In this document: piece by piece, positions 26,678 through 35,606 of the stretch | Position numbering within the stretch: the first letter of the stretch is position 1 | Layout of the letters: each line of letters starts with the position of its first letter | Source: Ruminiclostridium sp. | GTDB lineage: Bacteria; Bacillota; Clostridia; Oscillospirales; Ruminococcaceae | Direction: 5' to 3' | NCBI GenBank assembly: GCA_017941355.1 | Contig: JAGAWN010000124.1 | Location: 1 to 64,000, forward strand | DNA: 64,000 nucleotides | Made by a program: the position numbers and the translations under genes | Notes under the pieces: generated by a model | The model's input: only the letters and a program-made list of their open reading frames with translations | Databases searched by the model: none | Told to the model about the DNA's origin: nothing

Positions 26678-27253
26678 TTGATATTTATACTTAACAGCGT
26701 ACTCCTCGGTGTGGGACTTGCCATGGACGCATTCTCCGTCTCGCTTGCGAACGGTCTGAACGAACCGGGTATGAAGCGCGGAAAGTTTTTCCTGACAGCC
26801 GGGACTTTCGCGTTCTTTCAGGCGTTTATGCCGATGCTCGGCTGGGTATGCGTTCATACCGTAGTCACCGTTTTTGAAGCATTTCAAAGCTTTATCCCGT
26901 GGATAGCGCTTGTGCTGCTTTTGTTCATTGGCGGAAAGATGATATACGACAGCATACGCGGCAAAGATGATAGTGCGGAGGAAGCCGCCGGAGTAGGGAT
27001 ACGCGGGCTTATGCTTCAGGGAATTGCAACCTCCATCGACGCGCTCTCGGTCGGATTCACAATTGCGGAATATGACGCGCTTTCGGCACTTACCGCCTCT
27101 CTGATGATCGCGGCGGTAACATTCGTGATCTGCGCGGCAGGACTTGAGATCGGAAAACGCTTCGGCATGAAATTTGCCGGAAAAGCACAGATACTCGGCG
27201 GCATTATCCTTATCGGGATAGGGATCGAGATCTTTGTCACCGGCATGATATAA
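26678..27253 (+). CDS. mntP: MntP-type putative manganese efflux pump
   Basis: A 191-aa integral membrane protein of the MntP (DUF204) family, expected to export Mn2+. Six hydrophobic segments are evident. The two inverted halves carry the conserved acidic motifs GLAMDAFSVSLANG (near residue 15) and GIATSIDALSVGFT (near 112). The start is placed at TTG 26678; the frame is closed by a TAA at 26651, and no well-spaced RBS is visible, so the exact start is uncertain. It is transcribed alone and ends against a duplicated terminator element. Confidence 0.9.
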   Translation: MIFILNSVLLGVGLAMDAFSVSLANGLNEPGMKRGKFFLTAGTFAFFQAFMPMLGWVCVHTVVTVFEAFQSFIPWIALVLLLFIGGKMIYDSIRGKDDSAEEAAGVGIRGLMLQGIATSIDALSVGFTIAEYDALSALTASLMIAAVTFVICAAGLEIGKRFGMKFAGKAQILGGIILIGIGIEIFVTGMI

Positions 27254-27255
27254 AA

Positions 27256-27289
27256 AAGCCGCAGACTCTTTTTTCAGAGTCTGCGGCTT
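27256..27289. terminator. terminator hairpin, first copy
   Basis: A perfect 14-bp stem (AAGCCGCAGACTCT and its complement, loop TTTTTC) two bases after the mntP stop. It is repeated exactly at 27441-27474. Confidence 0.8.
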
Positions 27290-27440
27290 CAGTCTATCGA
27301 AAAAGGAACTTTTTCGATAGACGTCCTACGCGGACAGCGCCAGCCTACGCGGCTGGATCGCGCCAGCGTGACGCTGGACCCATACCGTTTCACGGAGATT
27401 CGAACATCTGCGAAAAGAAAAAGACTTTATTGACAAACAG
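27290..27440 (+). repeat. hairpin-rich dispersed element, copy B (151 bp)
   Basis: Same architecture as copy A: a 13-bp hairpin (27292-27322) with the identical AAAAAGGAACTTTTT apex, then GTCC-TACGC-GGAC, CCAGCC-TACGC-GGCTGG, and CCAGCG-TGA-CGCTGG. The conserved tail CCGTTTCACGGAGATTCGA through ACTTTATTGACA closes it. It lacks the extra GC-rich block of copy A. It is flanked by 34-bp perfect direct repeats, each an entire terminator whose sequence is unrelated to the copy A flanks. Confidence 0.8.
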
Positions 27441-27474
27441 AAGCCGCAGACTCTTTTTTCAGAGTCTGCGGCTT
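27441..27474. terminator. duplicated terminator hairpin, second copy
   Basis: An exact copy of 27256-27289, followed by TTGG. It lies just past the stop of the minus-strand heptad-repeat gene and can end that transcript. Confidence 0.75.
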
Positions 27475-27496
27475 TTGGTTATGCGAATGATCCGAC

Positions 27497-29803
27497 TTAT
27501 TTCTCAATAGCCTCTGTGCGGTAGATGAACTTGACGTTTCCGCTGCCGCCGGTGAATGTTTCATAATCCTTTGATACATCAGACACTGCGTTGAAGCGGT
27601 CTATAATGCTGCCGAGGTCGCCGTCAACGAGAGTTATGATCTTGCTGATACCCTCATCGTTGAACTTGCGGCAGCCGTCGGAAAGCTGCTCCGAACCGTC
27701 CGCAAGCTGAGTGATACCGTCTATGAGCGCGGGAACTCCAGCGTCAAGCTGAGCTATGCCGTCATAAAGCTGCCCGGAACCGTCCGCAAGCTGCGCTGTA
27801 CCGGTGCTGAGTTCGCCAAGACCGCTGTTTACCTGCTTTGCGCCGTCAGCCGCCTGAGCGACACCGTCGGTGTACTGCGCAAGCCCGGTATAGAACGTGT
27901 TGTAGCTGTCAAGCTGAGTTTTCAGTTCGTGAAGCTTCGCAACACCCTCCTTTGCGGTCGCAAGACCCGCTTTTATCTTGTCCTGTACTTCCTTTGAATT
28001 GAAGTTCTCGTCGATAAGTTCAGCGATCTTTTCATCGGTAGTCTTGGCGATTATCGCCTTTACCTCGTCGGACTGCATCTGCTGATCGAGAGCAGCCTGC
28101 GCCTGCGCCTTTACCTCGGCTGTCTGCATCTGCTGACCGACTGCCGCTTCGATCTGCGCCTTTACTTCGTCGGTCTGCATCTGCTGTTCAAGTGCCGCTT
28201 CAAGCTGTGCCTTCACTTCGTCACTCTGCATCTGCATATCAACAGCGGCGTTGATCTTAGCCTGTGCGGATTCATCTATCATTCCGGCTTCAATGCCCTG
28301 CTGATACTGTTCGGCAGTCATTCCCTGCGCTGCAAGCACACCCTCAAGCACCTTTGCTTTGACAGCCTCGCTCACTTTTCCGGAAACTGTCTGCTTTACG
28401 GCTTCGGTAACTTTCTCTGTGACCGCCGCCTTAACGCCCTCGTCCACCTTAGCGGAGACCTGCTCGCGGACAGCCTTTGTGACTTCGGCTTCGACCTTTC
28501 CGCGGTTGGCTTCCACTGCTTCGGTGACCTGTTTCATTGCGGTATCATTGGCGGTTTTCAGAACATCGCCGCCGTCGAGAGAAGCTATGATCTTATCGAG
28601 AGTTTCCGCATAGTTGTCTATCGTGAGCTTATAGCCTGTGATACCTGCGGCTTCAAGCTGAGTGTTCGCCATATCGAGCAGCGAGTTGAACACCTGTTCG
28701 CTGCCGGCAGTGAGAGTCGCGTTGTTGGAAACGAGAGTGTCCAGACCTGCGGAAAGCTGCGTCGAGCCGGTGTAAAGCTGCGCCGCACCGTCGTTGGCAG
28801 CCGTGATACCGTCTTTCAGCTGACCCGCACCGTCGTAGAGAGCGCCCACACCGTCTGTAAGTGCGGAGGACTTGTCGAGGAGTTCCGCAAGTCCGTCACG
28901 AAGCTGATCGGAGCCGTCCATGAGCTTATTCATAGCGTCGCTTAGCTTGTCGATATCCTCGGTAAGTGTCTTTTCTTCGTCGCCGAGATCAAGCTTTAAA
29001 TTGTTGAATACCTCGTTGGTTGCGACAGTTACAGTGTTCGTAAGCTCGAAATCCGTAACGTCCGCCGATACCTCGAAATATTCCGGGATCTCGACCTTTT
29101 CGGTGTCAAGGCTCTCGGAAAGTCCGGGGAACGCCGTACCGACAACGAATGTGCGGTCACCGTCATCGACGGTCTTGCCGTTTGTTACCTCAACATTGCG
29201 GAAATGCTCATTATCGAGCATCATGCCGGTTATAGCTGCGAAAGGAACGTATATTTTAATTTTCTCTCCGTTTATTGTCTTTTCTTCCGACTTGTTATTT
29301 GTATAGTCGAATCTGATCGTTACCTTTCCGCTCTTTCCGGCAAGCTCGGAGGGTGAAATTTCCGTACCGTTGAGGGTATATGTCACCGACATTCCTATCG
29401 GCAGTTCACCGTTCGAAGTTCCCTGATAGTAGATATCGCTTCCTGCCGCGTTCCATGTTCTCTCGCCGCCGTTCTCGGAGAACGTCTCATCGCCCTTGAC
29501 GTTGGTAACGCCGGTGAGCGAGGAAGTCTCTGTGAGTGTGTTCTCAGCGCCGGGATTCCTGAGGTGATCGCTCACTATTACCTTGTTTGTGCTGCCGTTC
29601 GCGTTCGCAAGCACATAGACCGTTTCGTCCTTCTGCGGTTCGTCCTCGTTCTTTGCGTCTGCTTCTTCTACAGCGGTTTCCGTAGGTTCCGGTGCGCTTT
29701 CATTGTTTTCGCTGACCGCGTAAGCCGCCGTAGCTCCGACTGCCCCCGCCAGCATTGTGCAGGCTGCTATATAAGATATCTTTTTGATAAGTGACTGTTT
29801 CAT
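27497..29803 (-). CDS. secreted YhgE/Pip-like heptad-repeat protein
   Basis: A 768-aa protein with an N-terminal signal peptide (MKQSLIKKISYIAACT, then AGAVGATAAYA). Two blocks of X-X-X-Leu-X-X-Gly heptads (about residues 290-370 and 660-740; for example LMDGSDQLRDGLAEL) resemble those of YhgE/Pip proteins. Between them is a long Ala/Lys/Glu/Val-rich region with four tandem 17-residue repeats of the pattern EAALEQQMQTDEVKAQ. The C-terminal membrane domain of classical YhgE is missing, so it is probably exported and soluble or held by partners. ATG 29803 has AAGGAAG upstream. It is last in an operon with the MMPL transporter, the usual companion of this class. Function is unknown. Confidence 0.75.
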   Translation of the reverse strand: MKQSLIKKISYIAACTMLAGAVGATAAYAVSENNESAPEPTETAVEEADAKNEDEPQKDETVYVLANANGSTNKVIVSDHLRNPGAENTLTETSSLTGVTNVKGDETFSENGGERTWNAAGSDIYYQGTSNGELPIGMSVTYTLNGTEISPSELAGKSGKVTIRFDYTNNKSEEKTINGEKIKIYVPFAAITGMMLDNEHFRNVEVTNGKTVDDGDRTFVVGTAFPGLSESLDTEKVEIPEYFEVSADVTDFELTNTVTVATNEVFNNLKLDLGDEEKTLTEDIDKLSDAMNKLMDGSDQLRDGLAELLDKSSALTDGVGALYDGAGQLKDGITAANDGAAQLYTGSTQLSAGLDTLVSNNATLTAGSEQVFNSLLDMANTQLEAAGITGYKLTIDNYAETLDKIIASLDGGDVLKTANDTAMKQVTEAVEANRGKVEAEVTKAVREQVSAKVDEGVKAAVTEKVTEAVKQTVSGKVSEAVKAKVLEGVLAAQGMTAEQYQQGIEAGMIDESAQAKINAAVDMQMQSDEVKAQLEAALEQQMQTDEVKAQIEAAVGQQMQTAEVKAQAQAALDQQMQSDEVKAIIAKTTDEKIAELIDENFNSKEVQDKIKAGLATAKEGVAKLHELKTQLDSYNTFYTGLAQYTDGVAQAADGAKQVNSGLGELSTGTAQLADGSGQLYDGIAQLDAGVPALIDGITQLADGSEQLSDGCRKFNDEGISKIITLVDGDLGSIIDRFNAVSDVSKDYETFTGGSGNVKFIYRTEAIEK

Positions 29804-29832
29804 AATTATCTTCCTTTCGTAACTCAAATTGT

Positions 29833-31947
29833 TCAGTGACTGTGCAGCAGCTTTCCGCTGTTTCTGTGTGTGCTATCGGCTGAAATCCCACTCATTCCAA
29901 GTGTTGTATGTCTTATGAGTGCGTCGCAGAGCATGAGCAGTGCGGGAAGTATGAAGATGACGCATACCATGCTTATCACCGCGCCGCGTGCCATTAACAT
30001 ACACATGGAGCTGATTATGTCGATATCCGAGTAAACCGCAACTCCGAATGTCGCAGCAAAGAGTCCCATACCGCTGACGATTATGGAGGGGATAGATGTT
30101 GCAAGTGCGGTCATTACCGCGCTGTGCTTATCCGCGCCGCCTATGCGCTCAGACTTGTATCTCGTTGTCATCAGTATCGCGTAATCGACTGTCGCGCCAA
30201 GCTGTATCGTGCTTATGCAGATAGGAGCGATGAACGGCAGCGACTGACCGAAGTAATGCGGAAGTCCGAGGTTGATGAATGTCGCAAGCTCTATGACCGC
30301 GATAAGTATGAACGGGAGAGAGATCGACTTCTCGACGACCGCGATTATAACGAATATCGCGAGTATCGAGACTGCGCTCACTACCTTGAAGTCATGACCG
30401 GTAGTTTCGATCATATCCTTTGTGCAGGGCGCTTCACCTATCAGCATACCGCCCTCGTCGTACTTCTTCAGTATGACGTTCAGTTCGTCAAGCTGCTTGT
30501 TTACTGCGTCGCTTGCCACCTTGTATTCTGAGTTCACCAGCACAAGTTCCCACTTGTTGCTGATGAGCGTTTCTTTCAGTCTGTCCGGTATCACTTCTTC
30601 CGGAACGAGAGGACCCACAACGCTTTCAAGTCCGAGGACGTACTTTACGCCGTCCACCTTCTCCATTTCGTTCATCATCGAACGAACGTTCTTTGCGCTT
30701 ATATCGGAGTCCACCAGCAACATATGTGTAGAAGCGATATCGAAGTTATCACGGAGCTTGCTGTTCGCGATAACGTAGTCGATGTCTTCCGGCAGGCACT
30801 CTCCGAGGTCGTAGTAAACCTCGTCATTGGTCTTTGAGTAGCCGTAGTAAGCCGGGAAAAGAAGTATCGCAAATACCGCGATAAATACGGGGAACACCTT
30901 TGTGATGCCCTTTGCGAGACCGCTCATGTCGGGTATCAGCGAACGGTGCTTTGCAGCTTGTAAAGGCTTGTCGAGCAGAAGTATCAGTGCCGGAAGAACT
31001 GTCACGCAGCCGATCACTCCGAGCAGAACGCCCTTTGCCATTACTATTCCGAGGTCTGCGCCGAGGGTGAATGACATGAAGCAGAGAGCAATGAAACCCG
31101 CTATCGTCGTTACCGAGCTTCCGAGAACGCTTGTGAGCGTTTCGTGTATCGCCTCAGCCATTGCTTCCTTGTGGTCGTCAATGGTCGTGAGCTTTTCGTT
31201 GTAGCTGTGCCAGAGGAATATGGAGTAGTCCATAGTTACCGCAAGCTGTAATACCGCCGAAAGAGCCTTGGTGATGTAGCTTATCTCGCCCATGAAGTAG
31301 TTGGTGCCGAGGTTGAGCAGTATCATCATTCCGATACTTGCGAGGAACACGAACGGAACCAGCCAGCTGTCGAGGAACAGCATCATCGCGAGGCAGGCGA
31401 GAGCAACCGCGATACCGACATATATCGGTTCTTCCTTTTCGCAGAGGTCTTTGAGGTCTGTCACCAGAGCGGACATTCCCGAAACGAACGCCTGCTTGCC
31501 GGCAGCCGCGCGCACATTGCGGATAGCGTCCATGGTCACGTCCTCGGAAGTGCCGCTGTCGAAGAATACCGCCATCATCGTGGCATTGCCGTTGTTGAAA
31601 GCGCTGTATATCTTGTCGGGGAGCATTTCCTTCGGTATCGAAAGATCGGCGAGACTTTCGTAGCAAAGCACCGTGTCAACGTGCTCTATACCTTTTATTT
31701 CCTCGGCAAGAGCCGCGATGTCCTTTCCGGGCATATCCTCCATGACGATGAATGAGAAAGCGCCTTTGCCGAACTCATTCATAAGCTCTTCCTGTCCTAT
31801 CACCGTTTCCATGTCCGACGGCAGGTAGTCGAGCATATCGTAGTTTATTCTTGTGCCGATCATACCGAGCAGCGCAGGCACCATAAGTACCAGAGTCACT
31901 ATCAGTATCGGCACACGGTACTTTACGACCGCGTTTGAGAATTTCAT
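29833..31947 (-). CDS. MMPL/RND-family membrane transporter
   Basis: A 704-aa membrane protein of the MMPL (RND) superfamily. It has two repeated halves, each with an N-terminal TM helix, an extracytoplasmic loop of about 150 residues and a bundle of five TM helices. The N-terminus PILIVTLVLMVPALLGM is the first TM. The charged motif ATVDYAILMTTRYKSER matches the conserved GxxxDY(A/S)(L/I) signature seen again as VTMDYSIFLWHSYNE. It would use the proton gradient to export lipids or other hydrophobic compounds. Its gene lies 23 bp after the DUF308 gene and 29 bp before the heptad-repeat partner. Confidence 0.9.
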   Translation of the reverse strand: MKFSNAVVKYRVPILIVTLVLMVPALLGMIGTRINYDMLDYLPSDMETVIGQEELMNEFGKGAFSFIVMEDMPGKDIAALAEEIKGIEHVDTVLCYESLADLSIPKEMLPDKIYSAFNNGNATMMAVFFDSGTSEDVTMDAIRNVRAAAGKQAFVSGMSALVTDLKDLCEKEEPIYVGIAVALACLAMMLFLDSWLVPFVFLASIGMMILLNLGTNYFMGEISYITKALSAVLQLAVTMDYSIFLWHSYNEKLTTIDDHKEAMAEAIHETLTSVLGSSVTTIAGFIALCFMSFTLGADLGIVMAKGVLLGVIGCVTVLPALILLLDKPLQAAKHRSLIPDMSGLAKGITKVFPVFIAVFAILLFPAYYGYSKTNDEVYYDLGECLPEDIDYVIANSKLRDNFDIASTHMLLVDSDISAKNVRSMMNEMEKVDGVKYVLGLESVVGPLVPEEVIPDRLKETLISNKWELVLVNSEYKVASDAVNKQLDELNVILKKYDEGGMLIGEAPCTKDMIETTGHDFKVVSAVSILAIFVIIAVVEKSISLPFILIAVIELATFINLGLPHYFGQSLPFIAPICISTIQLGATVDYAILMTTRYKSERIGGADKHSAVMTALATSIPSIIVSGMGLFAATFGVAVYSDIDIISSMCMLMARGAVISMVCVIFILPALLMLCDALIRHTTLGMSGISADSTHRNSGKLLHSH

Positions 31948-31970
31948 AACTTTTCTTCCTTTCTGAGTTA

Positions 31971-32564
31971 TTAATGGTTATGCGCGGGGGAGACTGTGAT
32001 AACGTCGTCCGGCATCTGGTTCTTCACTATCTTTACCGCCGTGAGCACCGTTATCAGGTTAAGCACGCCTTCCGCTATGAGTGATATACCGAGTATCACC
32101 GCGACTACCGAAGCGCTTCCAACGGGGTTTATTATGAGGAAGAATCCCGCTGTCCCGCTGAGCAGTGCCGCCGCGAGTATCAGCCACCACTTGCCGACCC
32201 CGAACAGCCTTGCGTCCAGTGCAGTCTGTATTTTGAGCAGTCCGTCCGCAAGTACGCAGATACCGAATACCGCGCCTATGATCCCCATGAACAGTTCCGG
32301 TCTTACCGCCGTTGTGACTCCGAGTATCACAAGCAGTATGCCCTCCGCAAGATCATGCTGGAACGCGAGCCTGAACAGGTCTTTCGAGAAGTAGCTGACC
32401 AGCTTTACCGCTCCGAATATCGCTGCAGATATTCCCATTATGCTGCACATCGTTTCCGCGAATGTTTCCGGCGCCGCCGTAAGTACGCAGCCCAGCGCTA
32501 TCAGCGCTCCGGACATTACAATGTAGCTTATCTTTGCGGCTCTCATAGGTATTACCGATCTCAT
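31971..32564 (-). CDS. DUF308/HdeD-like membrane protein
   Basis: A 197-aa protein with six hydrophobic segments arranged as three repeats of helix pairs, as in the HdeD/DUF308 family. Each repeat carries a helix such as ILLVILGVTTAVRPELF or AVILGISLIAEGVLNLI. The C-terminus is short and ends in HNH. ATG 32564 is preceded by AAAGGGGG. It is first in an operon with MMPL and the heptad-repeat protein, so it probably assists that export system. Family function is not well defined. Confidence 0.85.
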   Translation of the reverse strand: MRSVIPMRAAKISYIVMSGALIALGCVLTAAPETFAETMCSIMGISAAIFGAVKLVSYFSKDLFRLAFQHDLAEGILLVILGVTTAVRPELFMGIIGAVFGICVLADGLLKIQTALDARLFGVGKWWLILAAALLSGTAGFFLIINPVGSASVVAVILGISLIAEGVLNLITVLTAVKIVKNQMPDDVITVSPAHNH

Positions 32565-32593
32565 ACCGCCGCCCCCTTTCTGTTTACATCTGC

Positions 32594-32599
32594 ATTATA
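32594..32599 (-). promoter_or_regulatory. -10-like element upstream of the DUF308-MMPL operon
   Basis: TATAAT on the minus strand, about 30 bases before the DUF308 start. No good -35 lies 17 bp away, as expected for a regulated promoter. A second TATAAT-like site lies near 32690. Confidence 0.4.
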
Positions 32600-32622
32600 T
32601 CACGGTTCGCGCAAAAAGAAAA

Positions 32623-32677
32623 CGGTCAATTATCCTGTCCGTGTACAAAACTCATACACGGCAGAGTAAACTGACCG
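32623..32677. promoter_or_regulatory. 55-bp nested dyad, candidate operator
   Basis: CGGTCA-10 nt-CCGTGTA-9 nt-TACACGG-10 nt-TGACCG. The two arms are symmetric, including equal spacers, and each arm reads like one degenerate 24-bp site. It lies between a TATAAT near 32690 and the DUF308 start, the position of a repressor site for this export operon. No regulator gene is adjacent. Confidence 0.6.
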
Positions 32678-32710
32678 AATTTTTGGCATTATATGTTCCT
32701 GTGTTCAAAA

Positions 32711-32739
32711 TTTGGGCAGCAGGGGGGTGAATGCCCAAA
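32711..32739 (-). terminator. probable prmC terminator
   Basis: TTTGGGCA (32711-32718) pairs with TGCCCAAA (32732-32739). On the minus strand it follows the prmC stop and is followed by TTTTG. The stem is modest (8 bp). Confidence 0.5.
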
Positions 32740-32750
32740 ATCTGAAAAAA

Positions 32751-33569
32751 TTAACGATTTTCTCCTATTACCACCCTGTCAAGTCCCGAATAGTCTTTCA
32801 CTGTCTCCGGGAGCAGTCCCGCGTCCCGCATTATCTCCGAGACTGCCGCAGCCTGTGTCTCACCGATCTCGACAGCCATGAAGCCGCCGCTTTTCAGCCG
32901 CCCTGCCCATGCGGGGATAATAGCCCGGTAGAAGTCCAGCCCGTCCGAGCCGCCCGCAAGCGCGGTCTCCGGCTCATGTGACACCTCCCGCTGGAGCGAA
33001 AGCATCTCCGCGTCCGTCAGATACGGCGGATTTGACAATATCGCGTCGAATGTCACTCCGGGGAACAGCGTCCCGTCCCGCGCGTCCGCCTGCACCGCTG
33101 TAACAACGGCATTGTTGAGTGCGATGTTGCGGGTCAGATATCCGAACGCCGCATCGTACATCTCCACGGCATAGCACTTTGCGCCTGTTTTCAGCGCGAT
33201 GCTGATCGGTATGCAGCCGGTACCGCTGCATAAGTCAAGCACTGTACTCCCTCTGTCAAGCCGCTGCACCGCGATATCCGCCAGCAGTTCTGTCTCCGGG
33301 CGCGGGATAAGCACACCCTCTCCTACATAAAACGGATAACCGTAAAACTCCCACTTTCCGAAGATGTACTGGAGCGGTTCTCCGGCAATACGGCGGGAGA
33401 CTGCCGCGTCTATCGCCGCGAGAGCGCTGCCGGACAGCTCCCCGCCTATAAGAGCGGCGCTTCCGGCATATTCGCGTATTATTTCCCGCGCCTCGAAGGC
33501 AGGGTCAAAGACCCCCGCCGAAGCGAGGGTCGAAGCTATACTTTTCAGTTTTTCCTGAGACTTTACCAT
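32751..33569 (-). CDS. prmC: release factor glutamine N5-methyltransferase
   Basis: Methylates the GGQ glutamine of RF1/RF2. Class I SAM-dependent fold with DLCSGTGCIPI (112-122) and the catalytic NPPY at 180-183. The N-terminal helical substrate domain and the PLQYIFGKWEFYG motif are present. At 272 aa it is of normal length. Its start overlaps the DUF1385 gene end by 7 bases. The DUF1385-prmC pair is conserved in Clostridia, often near prfA and rpmE; those genes are not in this window. Confidence 0.95.
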   Translation of the reverse strand: MVKSQEKLKSIASTLASAGVFDPAFEAREIIREYAGSAALIGGELSGSALAAIDAAVSRRIAGEPLQYIFGKWEFYGYPFYVGEGVLIPRPETELLADIAVQRLDRGSTVLDLCSGTGCIPISIALKTGAKCYAVEMYDAAFGYLTRNIALNNAVVTAVQADARDGTLFPGVTFDAILSNPPYLTDAEMLSLQREVSHEPETALAGGSDGLDFYRAIIPAWAGRLKSGGFMAVEIGETQAAAVSEIMRDAGLLPETVKDYSGLDRVVIGENR

Positions 33570-34561
33570 TTGTCGCTCTCCTTGTCGTCGGGAATGACCG
33601 CCTGCATGGCTTTGATAGCGGCTTCTATCTCCTTTTCGTCAGGCTCCTTTGTGGTGAGCCGCTGGAGCGCAAGTCCCGGTGCGGAGATCACGCGGGTCAC
33701 GGGGTTGTCGTAGCGTCCCGCAAGGCGGATCACCTCATACGAAACTCCGACAATGACCGGCAGAAGCAGTATCTTGCTCGACACGCGGAGTATCATCGCC
33801 ACAGCGGAGGACACGCCGAAGGTGTCAATGAACATCTGGTTAGTTATCGGGAATATCGAATAGATGAGAATGCTTATGAGCAGCACGAGGAAGATGAAGC
33901 TTGTGCCGCAGCGGGGGTGGAAGCGGGTCTGAGGCTTGATGTTCTCAACGGTGAGGTCAAGCCCTTTCTCGTAGCAGAAGATCGTCTTGTGCTCTGCGCC
34001 GTGGTATTCGTAGGTGCGGCGTATCGCCTCGGTCTTTGAGACTATCCACATATATGTGATGAAGATGATTATTTTGAGTATGCCCTCAAACAGCGACTGG
34101 AACGGCGAAAGGTCGGTGCCTTCACCGACTATCGCCTGCACAAGCATGAACAGCCATGTGGGGACGAACACGAACAGCACTATAGCAAGCGCGATCCCGA
34201 GTACCATTACGATAGTCATAACTATACCCATGAGTTTATCGCCAAGCTTGTCGTCGAGCCACTTCTCGAACTTCGACATCTCCTCTTCCCCGCCGTCGTC
34301 GTCCGCCATACCGGACAGTTCCGCCGAGCGCGAGAGGTAGTGGTAGCCGTCCATGAGCTGCGAAACGAAGTTCACCGAGCCGCGGATAAAGGGTGCTTTG
34401 TTGTACCATTTTTTCTGCTTGTTCTCTTTTTCCTCGATGACGATATCGCCCTCTTTGGTGCGTACTGCCATTGCGGTCTTTTCGGGACCTTTCATCATAA
34501 TGCCCTCAATGAGAGCCTGCCCGCCTATGGTGGTGCGGTGCAGATTTTCTTTATCTGACAT
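33563..34561 (-). CDS. DUF1385 membrane protein
   Basis: A 332-aa protein of the DUF1385 family. The N-terminal GGQALIEGIMMKGPEKTA is the family hallmark. The central HGAEHKTIFCYEKG and the FHPRCGTSF motif suggest a metal site. Four to five hydrophobic segments (for example IVMTIVMVLGIALAIVLFV) place it in the membrane. Family members are almost always beside prmC, as here, but their biochemical role is not established. ATG 34561 has AAAGGAG upstream. Confidence 0.9.
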   Translation of the reverse strand: MSDKENLHRTTIGGQALIEGIMMKGPEKTAMAVRTKEGDIVIEEKENKQKKWYNKAPFIRGSVNFVSQLMDGYHYLSRSAELSGMADDDGGEEEMSKFEKWLDDKLGDKLMGIVMTIVMVLGIALAIVLFVFVPTWLFMLVQAIVGEGTDLSPFQSLFEGILKIIIFITYMWIVSKTEAIRRTYEYHGAEHKTIFCYEKGLDLTVENIKPQTRFHPRCGTSFIFLVLLISILIYSIFPITNQMFIDTFGVSSAVAMILRVSSKILLLPVIVGVSYEVIRLAGRYDNPVTRVISAPGLALQRLTTKEPDEKEIEAAIKAMQAVIPDDKESDKW

Positions 34562-34605
34562 TTTATCTCCTTTATTTAAACGGGTCGGTTTGCTGTAACA
34601 TACAT

Positions 34606-34634
34606 ATTATAATATATAAAAGGCAATTTGTCAA
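34606..34634 (-). promoter_or_regulatory. consensus promoter for DUF1385-prmC
   Basis: On the minus strand TTGACA (34629-34634) and TATAAT (34606-34611) are 17 bp apart, upstream of the DUF1385 start. Confidence 0.8.
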
Positions 34635-34732
34635 TCCACGGCAAAACTAACAGAAATCTGCCTTATCAAGCCCTCAAAACTGCAAAAATTCATAATAATT
34701 CTTCCAAAAATACCGAGCGAACCGAAAAAAGG

Positions 34733-34761
34733 TTGACTTGACGGGCTTTTTGCTGTATATT
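34733..34761 (+). promoter_or_regulatory. promoter for the 34.8-kb lipoprotein gene
   Basis: TTGACT (34733-34738), 17-bp spacer, TATATT (34756-34761), about 45 bases before the lipoprotein ATG. Confidence 0.6.
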
Positions 34762-34806
34762 GTAACTATGTGCGGATATTATACAAACAGAAAGGAAGAT
34801 AAAATT

Positions 34807-35580
34807 ATGAAAAAAATTGCGGCAGTTCTTGCCATTATATGTGCAGTTACAGCTGCGGGCTGTTCAAACGGTGACGCAGGCACTGCATCACAGACCGAAG
34901 CGGCTGAAACCAAAGAAAAGGTAACTTTGTCTCTGAGCGATGATGACAATACAACAGCAGATTCGACCGACGAGGCTCTTGAGTATCTCGACGGAGTCGC
35001 ACCGCTTTTCGCAAACTATCTCCGCGAAAGAAGAACAACTCCCCTCACCTTTGAGACAGAAATAACGACCGAGGGTGCAAAGTGGATAACAAAGCTTTAT
35101 ATCGAAGACGCTGACACCTGTGCCATGTACTCCGAGGATCCGGACGGCGGAAAAATAAAGGTGATCTATGACGGCTCAATGGGCTATCAGATAGATTACA
35201 ACAAAAAATCGGTTTACGCACAGAACGATCTCAGTGCAGCCGAGGTAAAGGCTATCATAGAAGCACAGAGCCTTTCCACTCTCAGCTACAGCGATGTTTC
35301 CAACTCCACATACGTTGTTGATACCGAAGAGTACGAGGGGACGGAGTATGACCACGTCCGCATAACCGAGGGCAGCGGCGTTTCGGCAGACAACTATTTT
35401 GACAAATCTACAGGCAAACTTGCATATTCAGTCTCCGGCGGATATGCAACAAAGGTGATAACGTTTGAAAATGCTATCACGGACAGCACTGTGTTCGATA
35501 TCCCACAGGATTTCGAGCAAAAGACATTTGAAGATCTCGTTGCCGAATACAACGAAGCAAACGCAGAAGCTGCCGAATAA
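34807..35580 (+). CDS. lipoprotein of unknown function
   Basis: A 257-aa predicted lipoprotein: MKKIAAVLAIICAVTAAGC gives a lipobox AAGC. A Thr/Glu/Ala-rich spacer follows the cysteine. The remainder (about 60-240) is beta-rich, with alternating strand patterns such as EITTEGAKWITKLYI and GSMGYQIDYNKKSVY. This resembles LolA/LppX-like lipoprotein-carrier or DUF4412-type folds, but I cannot assign a family. The C-terminus is acidic and Ala-rich. ATG 34807 has AAAGGAAG upstream. It has its own promoter and a terminator hairpin, so it is monocistronic. Confidence 0.7.
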   Translation: MKKIAAVLAIICAVTAAGCSNGDAGTASQTEAAETKEKVTLSLSDDDNTTADSTDEALEYLDGVAPLFANYLRERRTTPLTFETEITTEGAKWITKLYIEDADTCAMYSEDPDGGKIKVIYDGSMGYQIDYNKKSVYAQNDLSAAEVKAIIEAQSLSTLSYSDVSNSTYVVDTEEYEGTEYDHVRITEGSGVSADNYFDKSTGKLAYSVSGGYATKVITFENAITDSTVFDIPQDFEQKTFEDLVAEYNEANAEAAE

Positions 35581-35606
35581 GCGGAGCTTTACAGTATAAT
35601 AACAAA

